From positions 1 through 50,715 of the forward strand of contig RECM01000144.1 of the NCBI GenBank assembly GCA_007694035.1: 50,715 bases of DNA, in the 5' to 3' direction. Position numbers and translations under genes: made by a program. The notes beneath the pieces were generated by a model. It worked only from the letters and a program-made list of their open reading frames with translations, was not told the DNA's origin and ran no database searches. Shown here piece after piece: positions 1 through 8,440 of the stretch. This DNA comes from Balneolaceae bacterium. GTDB lineage: Bacteria > Bacteroidota > Rhodothermia > Balneolales > Cyclonatronaceae. Each line of letters begins with the position of its first letter. Within the stretch, counting starts at the first letter, position 1.

Positions 1-125
1 GTGACATCTCCCAAACCACTTCCAAACTCAATTGCTCTATTGCTCCCCAGATCCCTAACTCAAAGCACACTAACAGCACAGCCGTTGTCACCATTAAAAT
101 TGTGTAGCCCCAACAGGGGCAAAAT
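1..125 (+). repeat. Dispersed intergenic repeat R1, copy 1
   Basis: About 105 bases here recur almost unchanged at 8817-8925, partially at 5921-6110 and in inverted orientation at 27868-28125. The shared core includes TGCTCCCCAGATCCCTAACT and later AGCACACTAACAGCACAGCC. The copy ends in a small GC hairpin (GCCCC-aaca-GGGGC, near 107-120). A shortened variant (TTCTAATGTTCTATTGTTCC) sits at 208-233, just before the serC stop. There is no coding potential and no transposase. The function is unknown. Confidence 0.75.
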
Positions 126-239
126 TTGTTGCTCACCATGACGTTGAGGCTCACCACGACGTTGAGCCGCCCCACCAAACACCACCCTTCCCCCACTTCC
201 CCATTCAAATGTTCTAATGTTCTATTGTTCCCTAACTCC

Positions 240-1319
240 CTACCCTTTCCGCTTGCGGAAATCGGCCATGTAATCGACCAGCGCCTGTACGCTTAACTTC
301 GGGCAGGCATTATAGATACTGGCCCGCATCCCGCCAACGCTCCGGTGCCCCTTTAGTCCGCTCAGCCTGTGTTCTTTGGCACCGGCAAGAAACTCTTTCT
401 CCAGGTCCTCTGAAGGCAGCCTGAACGTGACGTTCATCAGCGACCGGGAATCCTTCAAAACGGTACCCCTGTAGAAATCGTCGCGGTCAATCTCGTCGTA
501 CAAAATGGCCGCTTTTTCCTGGTTGTGCTTGTCCATGGCCTCCAGCCCTCCGTTGGCTATTAGCCAGTCGAGCACCAGGTTGAAAATATACACGGCAAAT
601 ACGGGCGGAGTGTTGAACATCGTGCCCGTATGGGTGGCATAACTCAGAATGGTGGGCACTCCCTCGGTTTTGGCAGTGGCCAGAAAGTCTTTCCGGATGA
701 TCACGATGGTAACCCCGGCCGGACCGGCATTTTTCTGCGCACCGGCATAGAGTACGCCGTACCGTTTTATATCGAGGGGGCGGCTCAGAAAGTCGGATGA
801 GGCATCGCATACAAGCGGTACACCGGCCGTTTCGGGCTCTTTACGGAACTGGGTGCCGAATATGGTATTGTTGCTCGTGAAATGCACATACCGCGCTTCC
901 GGGGCGAGTTTCAGCTCGGCATCGGTGGGAATCCGGTTAAAATTGCTGTCTTCCGACGAAAAAGCGTTGTTTGCCTGGCCAAACAGTTTGGCCTCCTTGA
1001 ACGCTTTCTTCGACCACGATCCGGTGAGAATGTAGTCGGCCTGCTCATCTCCGCTGAGGAAGTTGTAGGGTACCATCGAAAACTGGGTGCTGGCCCCGCC
1101 CTGAAGAAAGTAAATTTCGAAATCATCGCCCAGGCCTAGAATCTGCTTCAGTTTTTCTCGGGCACCAAGGTCAACCTCCGTATACTCAGGGCCGCGGTGG
1201 CTCAGTTCAATGAGCGATGATCCTGTTCCCCTGTAGTCGAGCAGCTCTTCCTGAGCTTTTTGCAATACTTCGAATGGCAATACCGCGGGACCCGCGCTGA
1301 AGTTGTGAGATCTGTTCAT
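240..1319 (-). CDS. serC: Phosphoserine aminotransferase
   Basis: A PLP-dependent class V aminotransferase of 359 aa, the usual SerC length. It converts 3-phosphohydroxypyruvate plus glutamate to phosphoserine in serine synthesis, and the same enzyme type acts in pyridoxal phosphate synthesis. The N-terminus NFSAGPAVLP is the family signature. The phosphate and PLP-binding stretch FLQGGAST is at about residues 71-78, and the Schiff-base lysine is K196 in AGAQKNAGPAG. The C-terminus carries GHRSVGGMRASIYNA, typical of SerC. The start is the ATG at 1319. Only 39 bases separate it from the upstream DUF1015 gene on the same strand, so the two are probably one transcript. No strong Shine-Dalgarno sequence is visible. 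Confidence 0.97.
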   Translation of the reverse strand: MNRSHNFSAGPAVLPFEVLQKAQEELLDYRGTGSSLIELSHRGPEYTEVDLGAREKLKQILGLGDDFEIYFLQGGASTQFSMVPYNFLSGDEQADYILTGSWSKKAFKEAKLFGQANNAFSSEDSNFNRIPTDAELKLAPEARYVHFTSNNTIFGTQFRKEPETAGVPLVCDASSDFLSRPLDIKRYGVLYAGAQKNAGPAGVTIVIIRKDFLATAKTEGVPTILSYATHTGTMFNTPPVFAVYIFNLVLDWLIANGGLEAMDKHNQEKAAILYDEIDRDDFYRGTVLKDSRSLMNVTFRLPSEDLEKEFLAGAKEHRLSGLKGHRSVGGMRASIYNACPKLSVQALVDYMADFRKRKG

Positions 1320-1358
1320 AATAGGTTTTGGTAAAAGGATGATGGATTTTCTAATGGT

Positions 1359-2567
1359 TTAAAAAGTATGGATCAGTATTCCTGACCTTAGTTTGGGCTC
1401 AAACCAGGTCGATTTGGGTGGCATCAGCATCCCGGCGTCCGACACCTCAACCAGCTCTTCAATACTGGTTGGATGCATACTGAATGCGAGAGATACCCTG
1501 CCTGTATCAACCGCCTTCTTAAGGGCGTCGGTGCCGCGTATTCCACCCACAAATGCGATATTTTTATCAGTGCGCGGATTGGTGATACTGAAATAGGGTT
1601 CAAGGATGCCCGTCTGCAGCCGCGACACATCCAGCGAGGTTGCCGGCGTCCGCTCCCGTGGCTCCGGCAGCTTGATATCATGCCAGGTATTTTCATAATA
1701 GACAGAAACGTGCCCGGCACGTGTTGGCCTCGGTGGGGCGTCACTTACGGCTTTCAGTTCCCTGCACATGCGGAGCACCGTTGAATCGGCCGCTTTGTAA
1801 ATCACACGGTTGTAGGGCATGATGTGCATCTGGTCCATCGGGAAGATTACCGCCGGGAAAAAATTGTACTCCTCGCTGCCCGTGTGGCCCGGATTCTCCT
1901 TTTTCATCGCTTCAACCGCCCTCGACGCACTTTTGCAGCGGTGATGGCCGTCGGCCACATACAGTTTACCCACTTCGCCGAATGCCCGCACGAAAACGGA
2001 TGTGTCCTCAACCCGCCATACCAGGTGCTCAACACCATCCCCGGCCGTAAAACTGTAGAGCGGTTCGGTAGCGGTGATGGTGTCCATAAGCCCGCCAATA
2101 CTGCCGGAATCACGGAATGTGAGCATAACAGGCTCAGCGTGGGCCTGTTGGGTGAGGATGTGGCGCGTTCGGTCGTCCTCTTTGTCGGGGCGCGTAAGTT
2201 CGTGCTTCACGATGAGCCCGTTGTCGTAATCTTCCACAGATACACAGGCAAAAAGACCGGTTTGTGTGCGGTTGTGCCATTTCAGCTGATAGATGTAGAG
2301 GCTGGGAACCTCCTCCTGAACAAGCAGCCCCCGCTCTTTGAAAGCATCCAGATTATCGGCACCTTTGCGGTAGGTTTCGTCGGCATACAAGTCGAATCCT
2401 TCAGGAAGATCGATTTCAGGGCGTATCACATGAAGGAAACTGTCGGGGTTGCCACTGGCCATCTCCCGTGCTTCGTCTGTGTCGATTACGTCGTATGGTA
2501 CACAGGCGATCTGCTTTACCTTGTTCGGCTCTGGCCGCCATGCTTTGAATGGATGGATGTGGATCAT
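1359..2567 (-). CDS. DUF1015 family protein
   Basis: A 402-aa protein that matches the DUF1015 family from end to end. It opens with IHPFKAWRP and ACVPYDVIDTDEAREMA, and has the central motif YVADGHHRCKSA (about residues 210-220) and a C-terminal PKSTWFEPKLRSGI stretch, all typical of the family. The histidine pair in DGHHR suggests an enzyme, but no reaction is established. DUF1015 genes are commonly found next to serA or serC, as here, so a role around serine or phosphoserine metabolism is a reasonable inference. The ATG start at 2567 gives the expected family length. It lies upstream of serC on the same strand. Confidence 0.9.
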   Translation of the reverse strand: MIHIHPFKAWRPEPNKVKQIACVPYDVIDTDEAREMASGNPDSFLHVIRPEIDLPEGFDLYADETYRKGADNLDAFKERGLLVQEEVPSLYIYQLKWHNRTQTGLFACVSVEDYDNGLIVKHELTRPDKEDDRTRHILTQQAHAEPVMLTFRDSGSIGGLMDTITATEPLYSFTAGDGVEHLVWRVEDTSVFVRAFGEVGKLYVADGHHRCKSASRAVEAMKKENPGHTGSEEYNFFPAVIFPMDQMHIMPYNRVIYKAADSTVLRMCRELKAVSDAPPRPTRAGHVSVYYENTWHDIKLPEPRERTPATSLDVSRLQTGILEPYFSITNPRTDKNIAFVGGIRGTDALKKAVDTGRVSLAFSMHPTSIEELVEVSDAGMLMPPKSTWFEPKLRSGILIHTF

Positions 2568-2833
2568 AAGATTCGTTCTTCCGCTGCAGGATTCTTGGTT
2601 GTATTGCGGGCTTTGCCTAATTTTTAGCGTTTAAATAATTCAATATGCACCCGATATGAACGTCAGAGCCGTACCCGGTTGTCTTAACCATCGTGCCGGC
2701 TGCTTCGCGCAGGCCGGATTGAAGCGTCAGGCCAGGTACGGAGCAACGAACATAGCAGAAATCAATGGGGCGGTACATCACGTTCGCTCATGTATTGTCG
2801 GTTGATAAAGTTAACAAATTTTCGATAACAGAT

Positions 2834-3229
2834 ATGGAAAACACCACAAAAGGTTTGGGGCCTGAGCAACAGCAACAGCTGCTGTTCATGATGCTCATAC
2901 AACAGCACGAACAGATTGCCGGTATGGGACTTGGCAGGATACCGAACCCGGTCACAAATAAAACGGAAACAGATCTGCAGTCAGCCAAATATGCAATCGA
3001 TACGCTTGTGATGCTGCAGAATTTCACCAAAGGAAACATCAGCAGCGATTTGAACGAGTTTCTGGAGCAGACCCTCACTCGGCTTCGAATCGATTATGCA
3101 AGGGCTGTGAGCGATGCGAAAAGGAAATCCGAAGGCGCCGCCAAACCGGATACCGGCAGCACCGAAGCCAGCACAGATAAGCCTGACCCTGATCAATCCG
3201 GCAGCCCGGGCAAACCGGATCCGTCGTGA
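2834..3229 (+). CDS. DUF1844 protein
   Basis: A 131-aa protein with the DUF1844 core in its first 90 residues: LLFMMLIQQHEQIAGMGLG, then NPVTNKTETDLQSAKYAIDT and a helix ending in LTRLRIDYARA. DUF1844 proteins are small, helical and of unknown function, and are widespread in FCB-group, delta-proteobacterial and Acidobacteria genomes. The last 40 residues are a low-complexity Pro/Asp/Ser/Lys tail. I chose the ATG at 2834. An in-frame earlier start at 2765 would add 23 residues that do not resemble the family. The stop overlaps the GTG start of the NUDIX gene (GTGA), so the two genes are translationally coupled. Confidence 0.85.
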   Translation: MENTTKGLGPEQQQQLLFMMLIQQHEQIAGMGLGRIPNPVTNKTETDLQSAKYAIDTLVMLQNFTKGNISSDLNEFLEQTLTRLRIDYARAVSDAKRKSEGAAKPDTGSTEASTDKPDPDQSGSPGKPDPS

Positions 3230-3675
3230 CAGAAAACGGCACATCCGGCAATGCCGGCAGGGTAGAGGTACCGGCGGCTGGAGGCGTGGTCTTCAGAATC
3301 CGCTCGGGCATGCCTGAGGTTTTGCTGATTTACAGGAAAGGGGTGTGGGACCTGCCGAAAGGCAAAAAAGAGGACGGGGAAGGCTATGCAATGGCGGCGG
3401 CACGCGAGGTGGCCGAAGAAACGGGCTCGGAACTTCCCGTTATTGTAAGAAGCCTTCTGGAAACATACCATGAGTATAGCATGGATGAGGTTGACTACAT
3501 CAAGAACACCCGCTGGTATGCAATGATCAGCCGGTCAAACCATTTCTCGCCGCAGCTCGACGAACAGATCGAGAAAGTTTGCTGGATCGCCCTTGATAAG
3601 GCCGAAAAGCTGGTCGGATTTGATAACCTCAGGCAGGTACTGGCCGACCTGCGACGGCTGGTACGATTGGATTAG
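3226..3675 (+). CDS. NUDIX hydrolase
   Basis: A 149-aa single-domain NUDIX hydrolase. The Nudix box runs from G46 to about S68 (GKKEDGE...REVAEETGS), with the metal-binding REVAEE at 60-65, matching G-x5-E-x7-REUxEExGU. Preceding it is VWDLPKGK, the usual strand before the box. The family cleaves nucleoside diphosphates linked to another moiety. The substrate cannot be told from sequence; Ap4A or diphosphoinositol-polyphosphate-like enzymes have similar small layouts. Translation probably starts at the GTG at 3226, overlapping the DUF1844 stop. A GATC-rich repeat begins at the stop codon. Confidence 0.93.
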   Translation: MTENGTSGNAGRVEVPAAGGVVFRIRSGMPEVLLIYRKGVWDLPKGKKEDGEGYAMAAAREVAEETGSELPVIVRSLLETYHEYSMDEVDYIKNTRWYAMISRSNHFSPQLDEQIEKVCWIALDKAEKLVGFDNLRQVLADLRRLVRLD

Positions 3676-3830
3676 TTTGGATCAGATCAGATCGGGTTAG
3701 GTATGACGGATCAGATCGGATCAGATCGGAACAGATTGGGTAGATGGATAGATCAGATCAGACTAGATTGGCTTGGATGGTTCAGATCGGAACGGTTTGG
3801 TTAGATCAGGTCGGTTTGAATTGAATTGAA
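3672..3830. repeat. GATC-dense degenerate tandem repeat
   Basis: This intergenic stretch between the convergent NUDIX and TonB-like genes is built from an imperfect ~11-base unit resembling GATCAGATCGG. I count 11 GATC sites between about 3679 and 3808. The end nearest the TonB-like gene drifts into TTGAATTGAATTGAA. It is low-complexity, non-coding and without a clear terminator hairpin. Confidence 0.8.
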
Positions 3831-4478
3831 TCAAATTAGCTTAAAGTAGATCGTCTCGCGAAGCTCAACGCTTACGGCTACACCTTCCTTGAGGGCCGGC
3901 CGGAAACGGAAACGCTTTACGGCATCAATGGCTACCTCATCACATCCCGACCCCAGACTCTCAATGATTCTGGGATTTACCACGTATCCGTGAGGGTTAA
4001 CCGTAAATTCCACGACCACATAGCCCTGCACTCCAGCCAAGCGGGCTTCAAGCGGATAGGGGAGGCCGCGGGACACCAGGCGGGTATCGGTAAGAAGCTG
4101 TGGTTCACGTTCAACCTCGCCAAGCAGGGGCCTTGCCAGGTGGCTGAGATCAGATTCCACCAGCCGGAAGGGCAGATTGAAATAGTAGTCACGGTCGCGC
4201 AGCAGAATGATCTCTTCCTCAAGCAGTACATCCATCGGTTCATCAACGCCGGCTACAGGCCGGGGTGGAGGTGATGGTTTTTCCGCGTAAACTGTTCGTT
4301 CAATCTCAAGAAAGGCAACAGGCTCGCTCTCCACATACATCAGATGCGTCGACCTTTCCATGCTGATGTTAACCCTGAAAATAATGATCAGAAATAACAG
4401 AACAGCGGCAATACATGCCTGGCACCGTATCAGATATACGGAATCTGACTCGATCCGGAATGGTTTCCCTTTTCGCAT
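3831..4478 (-). CDS. TonB C-terminal domain protein (first copy)
   Basis: A 215-aa inner-membrane-anchored protein. One hydrophobic segment (CIAAVLLFLIIIF) follows a basic N-terminus, then comes a periplasmic Pro/acidic linker with PSPPPRP, and a C-terminal TonB-type domain of about 80 residues containing YPLEARLAGVQGYVVVEFTV, GYVVNPRIIES and AVKRFRFRPAL. TonB proteins couple the inner-membrane proton-motive force to outer-membrane receptors. The ATG at 4478 is preferred because it aligns with the start of the neighbouring paralogue; a GTG at 4514 would add 12 residues. No exbB, exbD or TonB-dependent receptor is nearby, so the partner is unknown. Confidence 0.85.
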   Translation of the reverse strand: MRKGKPFRIESDSVYLIRCQACIAAVLLFLIIIFRVNISMERSTHLMYVESEPVAFLEIERTVYAEKPSPPPRPVAGVDEPMDVLLEEEIILLRDRDYYFNLPFRLVESDLSHLARPLLGEVEREPQLLTDTRLVSRGLPYPLEARLAGVQGYVVVEFTVNPHGYVVNPRIIESLGSGCDEVAIDAVKRFRFRPALKEGVAVSVELRETIYFKLI

Positions 4479-4514
4479 GGCTGAAATGAAGTGTTTTACC
4501 CAGGTTATATACAC

Positions 4515-4810
4515 GCTGTATACATAAATATAATCGCAGTCCGGAAAAAAACAAGTACCCCCGTCCTCCTTAGCGCAATCCCGGCTTACCCACCCTGTCC
4601 TCCTGAGCGCAATTCCGGCTTACCGGGATGTAGTCGAAGGACGTGGCTCAGTGCCAACTGAGCCCATACCGCTCTATTCAGTAAAATCTCACCTTCCCCA
4701 ATAATACCTCCGGCCGCTATTTCATAGCGCCACGTCCTTCGACTTTGCCCTTCGGGCTGCGCTCAGGATAACATTTAGTGTTCGCGCGTAATTTCTGTAT
4801 TGCTCCCGGC
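4515..4810. repeat. Intergenic inverted-repeat element (REP-like)
   Basis: This gene-free stretch carries a long imperfect inverted repeat. AGTCGAAGGACGTGGC near 4631-4646 is matched by GCCACGTCCTTCGACT near 4730-4746, about 85 bases apart. Inside is the small hairpin GCTAT-ttc-ATAGC. The unit CTTCGACT...GCTCAGG and the ATAGCGC hairpin recur at 8281-8350 and in the 91-bp tandem units at 8441-8804, so this is one member of a dispersed family. Two near copies of GAGCGCAATTCCGGCTTACC-like sequence occur at about 4565-4625. No protein is encoded. Confidence 0.65.
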
Positions 4811-4843
4811 AAAAAAAAAGGCCTGATTCCGAAGAACCAGGCC
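4811..4843 (-). terminator. Intrinsic terminator with UUCG tetraloop
   Basis: Read on the minus strand, a 10-bp stem (GGCCTGGTTC / GAATCAGGCC, one G-U pair) is closed by a TTCG loop and followed directly by nine T residues. It lies 25 bases past the stop of the second TonB-like gene, so it ends that transcript. The c(UUCG)g loop makes it a very stable terminator. Confidence 0.93.
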
Positions 4844-4867
4844 CTTTTCGAACTAACAAAAGGTTTG

Positions 4868-5521
4868 TTACTGCAACCTGAATACCACAGGCTGGGTCAT
4901 TCTAACTTTTACCGGACGTCCGCGCTGCAGACCTGGTGTAAAGCTCATTTTCTGTATCGCTTCAACAGCAGCTTCATCGGCACCTCCACCGATTCCGCGC
5001 AGTACAACGGGATCGATTACCTGTCCCTGCTCATTAACTACAAACTGAACAATAACCCTTCCTTCGATTCCTGCACGGCGGGCCATTTCAGGGTAGCGGA
5101 GCGCAGCATAAAGTGCTTGTTGTCCACCACGCATGTCGGGCATCTGCTCAACGGCGATGAAAATTTCAGGCTCCTGGTCATCATCTTCGTCCTGGGGAGG
5201 TGGCGGCAGATCAAACGCGTCACCGGTATCGAATTCGGAATCAAACAACAAGATATCGTCATCGATAATGGCGTCGTTCGGCACTTCTACAGGTACCGGC
5301 GGCCGTGGCGGCGGTGGCGGAGTTTCAATGTGCTGTGTTTGCTCAATCTCCTCCATCTCTACAATTTCCTGTTCAAAATCGGGTATAAAGAATGTCTGAT
5401 CGGGCTTCCAGTTTATCCGGAACAGTACAATCATTACAAATAGCGTAAAGATCAAACCGCTCTGGAGGGTGATTCTATAGCTTCTTCTCAGGTCCTTCTC
5501 AGGTATTTTTCTTTCCAGCAT
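4868..5521 (-). CDS. TonB C-terminal domain protein (second copy)
   Basis: A 217-aa energy-transducer-like protein. The N-terminus MLERKIPEKDLRRSYR is followed by a single membrane segment (LIFTLFVMIVLF), then a periplasmic linker rich in Glu/Asp and proline (TPPPPPRPPVPVEVP, then LPPPPQDEDDD), and a C-terminal TonB domain (YPEMARRAGIEGRVIVQFVV, GADEAAVEAIQKMSFTPGLQ, ending MTQPVVFRLQ). This is the standard short TonB layout of the Balneolota/Rhodothermota group. The ATG at 5521 is preferred over one at 5560, because the family begins with the basic/charged stretch just before the membrane helix. It is followed by the strong terminator at 4811-4843. It is a paralogue of the gene at 3831-4478. 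Confidence 0.92.
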   Translation of the reverse strand: MLERKIPEKDLRRSYRITLQSGLIFTLFVMIVLFRINWKPDQTFFIPDFEQEIVEMEEIEQTQHIETPPPPPRPPVPVEVPNDAIIDDDILLFDSEFDTGDAFDLPPPPQDEDDDQEPEIFIAVEQMPDMRGGQQALYAALRYPEMARRAGIEGRVIVQFVVNEQGQVIDPVVLRGIGGGADEAAVEAIQKMSFTPGLQRGRPVKVRMTQPVVFRLQ

Positions 5522-5774
5522 TTTGTATAGTTTAGTTAGACGAATAAGGGGAAGGTGCAATTTAAGAAATTCATTTAAAATTACAACACCGGTTACTTTT
5601 TCTTAACGAAAACACGCGGGAAGTATTGCCAATCGCTTTAGAATCAATAAGTTTTAAAATCCGGTCCGTTGTTGAAAACCCCGAATTAAACCATTCCGGC
5701 CGGCTCAGAAATCCGGCAAAGCCGCATAATAATCGTCAGCTGAATCGTTGCCGCCACAATCCGCCAGCCCTGCA

Positions 5775-5912
5775 TTAGGCGGCGAAAAGGCAGCAAAAAG
5801 GCAGCAAAAAGGCAAAAAGCAAAAGGCAAAAGTGGGGAGCAGAAGGCGACGAAAAGGCAGAAAGCAAAAGGCAGAAGTTAGAAGGCATGAGGCAAAAGGG
5901 GGGGCAGCCGGG
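5775..5912 (+). repeat. Purine-rich repeat R3, copy 1
   Basis: A run of imperfect units of the type GGCAAAAAGCAAAAGGCAGA, for example three successive AAAAGGCAGC-like steps followed by AGCAAAAGGCAAAAGT. The same words recur at 28979-29190, 37697-37860, 41237-41325 and 50650-50715, always outside genes. It belongs to the 560-base gene-free gap before the VanZ-like gene. The first part of that gap (5522-5770) holds only AT-rich leader sequence of the TonB gene and no recognisable element. Confidence 0.75.
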
Positions 5913-5917
5913 ATCCA

Positions 5918-6115
5918 TTACTTCCAAACTCAATTGCTCTAATGCTCCCCAGATCCCTAACTCGAGGCATACATTTGGCACCATCGTTGTAACGTCCCAA
6001 AACGGACACCCACTTCCCCATTCCATATTCCATATTCTAATGTTCTATTGTTCAAAAGCATACTAACAGCACCACCGTTGTCATATTTACAATTGTGATA
6101 CCCCTCACGGGGCAT
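5918..6115 (+). repeat. Dispersed intergenic repeat R1, copy 2
   Basis: This copy contains the R1 core (CCAAACTCAATTGCTCTAAT, then CCCCAGATCCCTAACTC). It is followed by a diverged middle part that includes TTCTAATGTTCTATTGTTC, as at 208-233, and ends with the tail words CATACTAACAGCACCACCG and a CCCC-tcac-GGGG hairpin. It lies directly downstream of the VanZ-like gene's stop and could act as its 3' end. Confidence 0.7.
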
Positions 6116-6125
6116 CATCATACGC

Positions 6126-6560
6126 TCAGTCTTTTTGCAGAACGGGTTCGCCGGGTTCGGCGAATGAATCTTCAGGGAAATACTGCTTGATGATGCTGAG
6201 GGCGAGCACGGCGGCAAGGCAGCCAAGTCCGTTTGCGACAAGGTCGGCCAGGTTTCCGCTCCGGTTTACAGGCATTGTATACTGGTAGAGCTCGATCATG
6301 GCTCCAAAAATGAAACCGACCCAGAAAATCCGCTTCAGCCCTACATCCGTTTTTCTACGGTAGTACATCACAAAAAGCCCGTAAAGAAAAGCCCAGCCAC
6401 CGAAAAGGGCAAAATGCCCGAGCTTGTCGTAATTGAATACCCGCGATTTGACCAGGTATTCGGCCGGCATCGCAGTCAGGTAGAGGGTTATGAGCATCCA
6501 GATCCCGAACAGAAAGGGGATAGCCCGTATAAAAAAGGCAGCGTTGAGGTAGTTCTTCAT
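6126..6560 (-). CDS. VanZ-like membrane protein
   Basis: A 144-aa membrane protein with four predicted hydrophobic helices (about residues 9-29, 46-65, 77-97, 104-123). The VanZ hallmark DKLGHFALFGGWAFL sits before helix 2, and IELYQYTMPVNRSGNLADLVANGLG before helix 4. VanZ confers teicoplanin resistance in enterococci, but most chromosomal relatives have no known role. Its ATG overlaps the stop of the NAD(P)HX repair gene by four bases (ATGA), so the pair is translationally coupled; the two products have no obvious functional link. Confidence 0.9.
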   Translation of the reverse strand: MKNYLNAAFFIRAIPFLFGIWMLITLYLTAMPAEYLVKSRVFNYDKLGHFALFGGWAFLYGLFVMYYRRKTDVGLKRIFWVGFIFGAMIELYQYTMPVNRSGNLADLVANGLGCLAAVLALSIIKQYFPEDSFAEPGEPVLQKD

Positions 6561-8101
6561 ATAATATCTGATGGACCCGGTATCAGGTCCGGTGTTACAG
6601 CCTTCCGGTATCTGGTTATGCCGTCGAGCAGGGCAAAAATTACGGCAGCATCCGCCTCATGGCCGGTCGACATGGCGGCAGCAATTCTCCCGGCAAGCAC
6701 ATCACCGAACCCGGCCCGCCCGAAAACAGTGGTATCGTAGGCGGTCACAAATGTTCCTGATGCCGATCCGGTCATATACGTAGGACAACCCTTCGCGACT
6801 GTAATCGCACCGGTTTCGCCGGATATACTTTTTGCGTGTTCGAGTCTGGCGAGGTTCGTCATAGCCGTTTTTCCGGTTAGCTGCTGCAGCTCTCCGGGAT
6901 GTGGTGTTAATACTGTTTGATGGCCAAATACCGGCAGCTTGCCGGCCTGCGACAGGCACCAGAGTGCGTCGGCGTCAATCACCATCGGAACTTCTGCGTG
7001 CCTGATGATCTCATCTACGAAACCAATGGTCTCATTATTGCGTCCGATACCAGGCCCGAGCAGTAAAACCCCAGGTTTTTCATGGATTATTTCCAGTACC
7101 TGACCGATGTGGGATGCCCGGAAATAGTCGTCATCTGCCCCGCCGACACGCTTTTTGACTGGTTCTATCAGGTTTTTTTCGAATACGGGCAGTAATCCGG
7201 CCGGGCTGATCACCACTACGGCCCCCGGCCCGGTATTCCATGCAGCTTTGGCAGAAAGAACAGGCGCACCGGTCAATCCCGGCGAACCGCCGAGTATGTA
7301 CACAATACCCCGCTCGTATTTATGCCTGCCACTCTTTTTTTGGGGCTCTGGCAGCAGGGTTATACCGGGGTGGATGGAGAATGAACTGTCGGCCGGGTAC
7401 AGATGAGGCGCGAAGGGCAGCTCGCATAATACCACATCACCGCTGCAGCGGAACCCCTCAGGCGTGTAAAAGCCATGCTTGTAGCCACCGAATGTACAGG
7501 TGACGGATGCTTCAACGGCAATTCCGTGCACTTCGCCGGAATCGGCGTTCAGCCCCGAGGGTATATCCATCGCATAGATGGGGGTGCCAAGGCTGTTCAG
7601 CCGGGCTATGGCGTCTCTGTAGGGCCCCGTCACCTCTTTGCTCAGCCCGGTACCGAACAGCCCGTCTACGGCAAAATCCAGATCCCGGTCATCAACGGAT
7701 GTCAGATCAGAGGTCTCGTAAACCGGGTTCTGACTTCTTTCCATACGTGTGCCGGATCCGGAACCGTATCCTGGTACCGACTTTTTGAGGCGTTCATAAT
7801 TCGTTGCGGCATCGGGGCTCAGCCCCTCACTGCCCCCGGCAAAAAACAGTGTGAGGCGGTACCCGTTCCTTATCAGGTACCGGGCAACGACCAGCGCGTC
7901 GCCGGCATTGTTGCCCTTACCACAAACAATCAGCCCCCGCATTTTCCCATTCTGCCGTTGAATGATCTCCCGGGCTGCCTGAAATCCGGCAATCTCCATA
8001 AGAACTTCGCCGGATATGCCGGTTTCACGGATGGTGGCTTCATCCAGCGAACGGATTTCTGATGCCCTGAAAACCCTGTGGTGATGGTCGGTAGTGATCA
8101 T
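6557..8101 (-). CDS. nnr: Bifunctional NAD(P)H-hydrate epimerase/dehydratase
   Basis: A 514-aa fusion with two domains. Residues ~1-225 form the YjeF_N epimerase domain (CGKGNNAGDALVVARYL; FAVDGLFGTGLSKEV; AMDIPSGLNADSG). Residues ~240-505 form the ribokinase-like ADP-dependent dehydratase domain (GGSPGLTGAPVLSAKAA; LLLGPGIGRN; VIDADAL; VLTPHPGEL; GRAGFGDVLAGRIAA). The enzyme repairs hydrated NADH/NADPH: the epimerase interconverts R- and S-forms and the dehydratase restores NAD(P)H. The usual GSGD motif near the C-terminus is GFGD here, a conservative change that keeps the catalytic Asp. It is the first gene of a two-gene unit with the VanZ-like gene. Confidence 0.96.
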   Translation of the reverse strand: MITTDHHHRVFRASEIRSLDEATIRETGISGEVLMEIAGFQAAREIIQRQNGKMRGLIVCGKGNNAGDALVVARYLIRNGYRLTLFFAGGSEGLSPDAATNYERLKKSVPGYGSGSGTRMERSQNPVYETSDLTSVDDRDLDFAVDGLFGTGLSKEVTGPYRDAIARLNSLGTPIYAMDIPSGLNADSGEVHGIAVEASVTCTFGGYKHGFYTPEGFRCSGDVVLCELPFAPHLYPADSSFSIHPGITLLPEPQKKSGRHKYERGIVYILGGSPGLTGAPVLSAKAAWNTGPGAVVVISPAGLLPVFEKNLIEPVKKRVGGADDDYFRASHIGQVLEIIHEKPGVLLLGPGIGRNNETIGFVDEIIRHAEVPMVIDADALWCLSQAGKLPVFGHQTVLTPHPGELQQLTGKTAMTNLARLEHAKSISGETGAITVAKGCPTYMTGSASGTFVTAYDTTVFGRAGFGDVLAGRIAAAMSTGHEADAAVIFALLDGITRYRKAVTPDLIPGPSDII

Positions 8102-8440
8102 AATATATTTGCGCCCTCATTATTAAAAACCATTTCCTGCAGCAAGTTCCGCTAAAACCAGCGAGCGATGCCGGTATCCGGCGTAATTTAATTAATTGCC
8201 GCAACACTACGTCATGTGTTAGCGCTATACTACGCCGTGTGTAAGCACAACACAACGTAGTAGGTTAGCGCAATACTACGTCATGATGAGCGCAGGACGG
8301 CGCGAAGCGACTACCGAAGTCGAACCACATGGCGCTATGAAATAGCGCCGAACGTGCAACCGACAAAATGCTAACTACTACCCGCACAGCCGTCGTGCAT
8401 TCCACCCCTCTTCAATACACCGCACCAGCAAACCTGGTTC
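8102..8440. repeat. Gene-free stretch with short ACTACG repeats and a REP-like element
   Basis: No gene is supported here. Between about 8205 and 8280 there are four versions of an ACTACGtcatg-like word (two direct ACTACGTCATG copies, one ACTACGCCGTG, one inverted CGTAGT). From 8281 there is an element related to that at 4515-4810: GAAGTCGAACCACATGGCGC followed by the perfect hairpin GCGCTAT-gaa-ATAGCGC (8331-8348). Confidence 0.55.

Noticed and set aside
4778-5443. 221-aa plus-strand ORF opposite the second TonB-like gene
   Set aside because: It crosses the terminator hairpin and mirrors the TonB gene.
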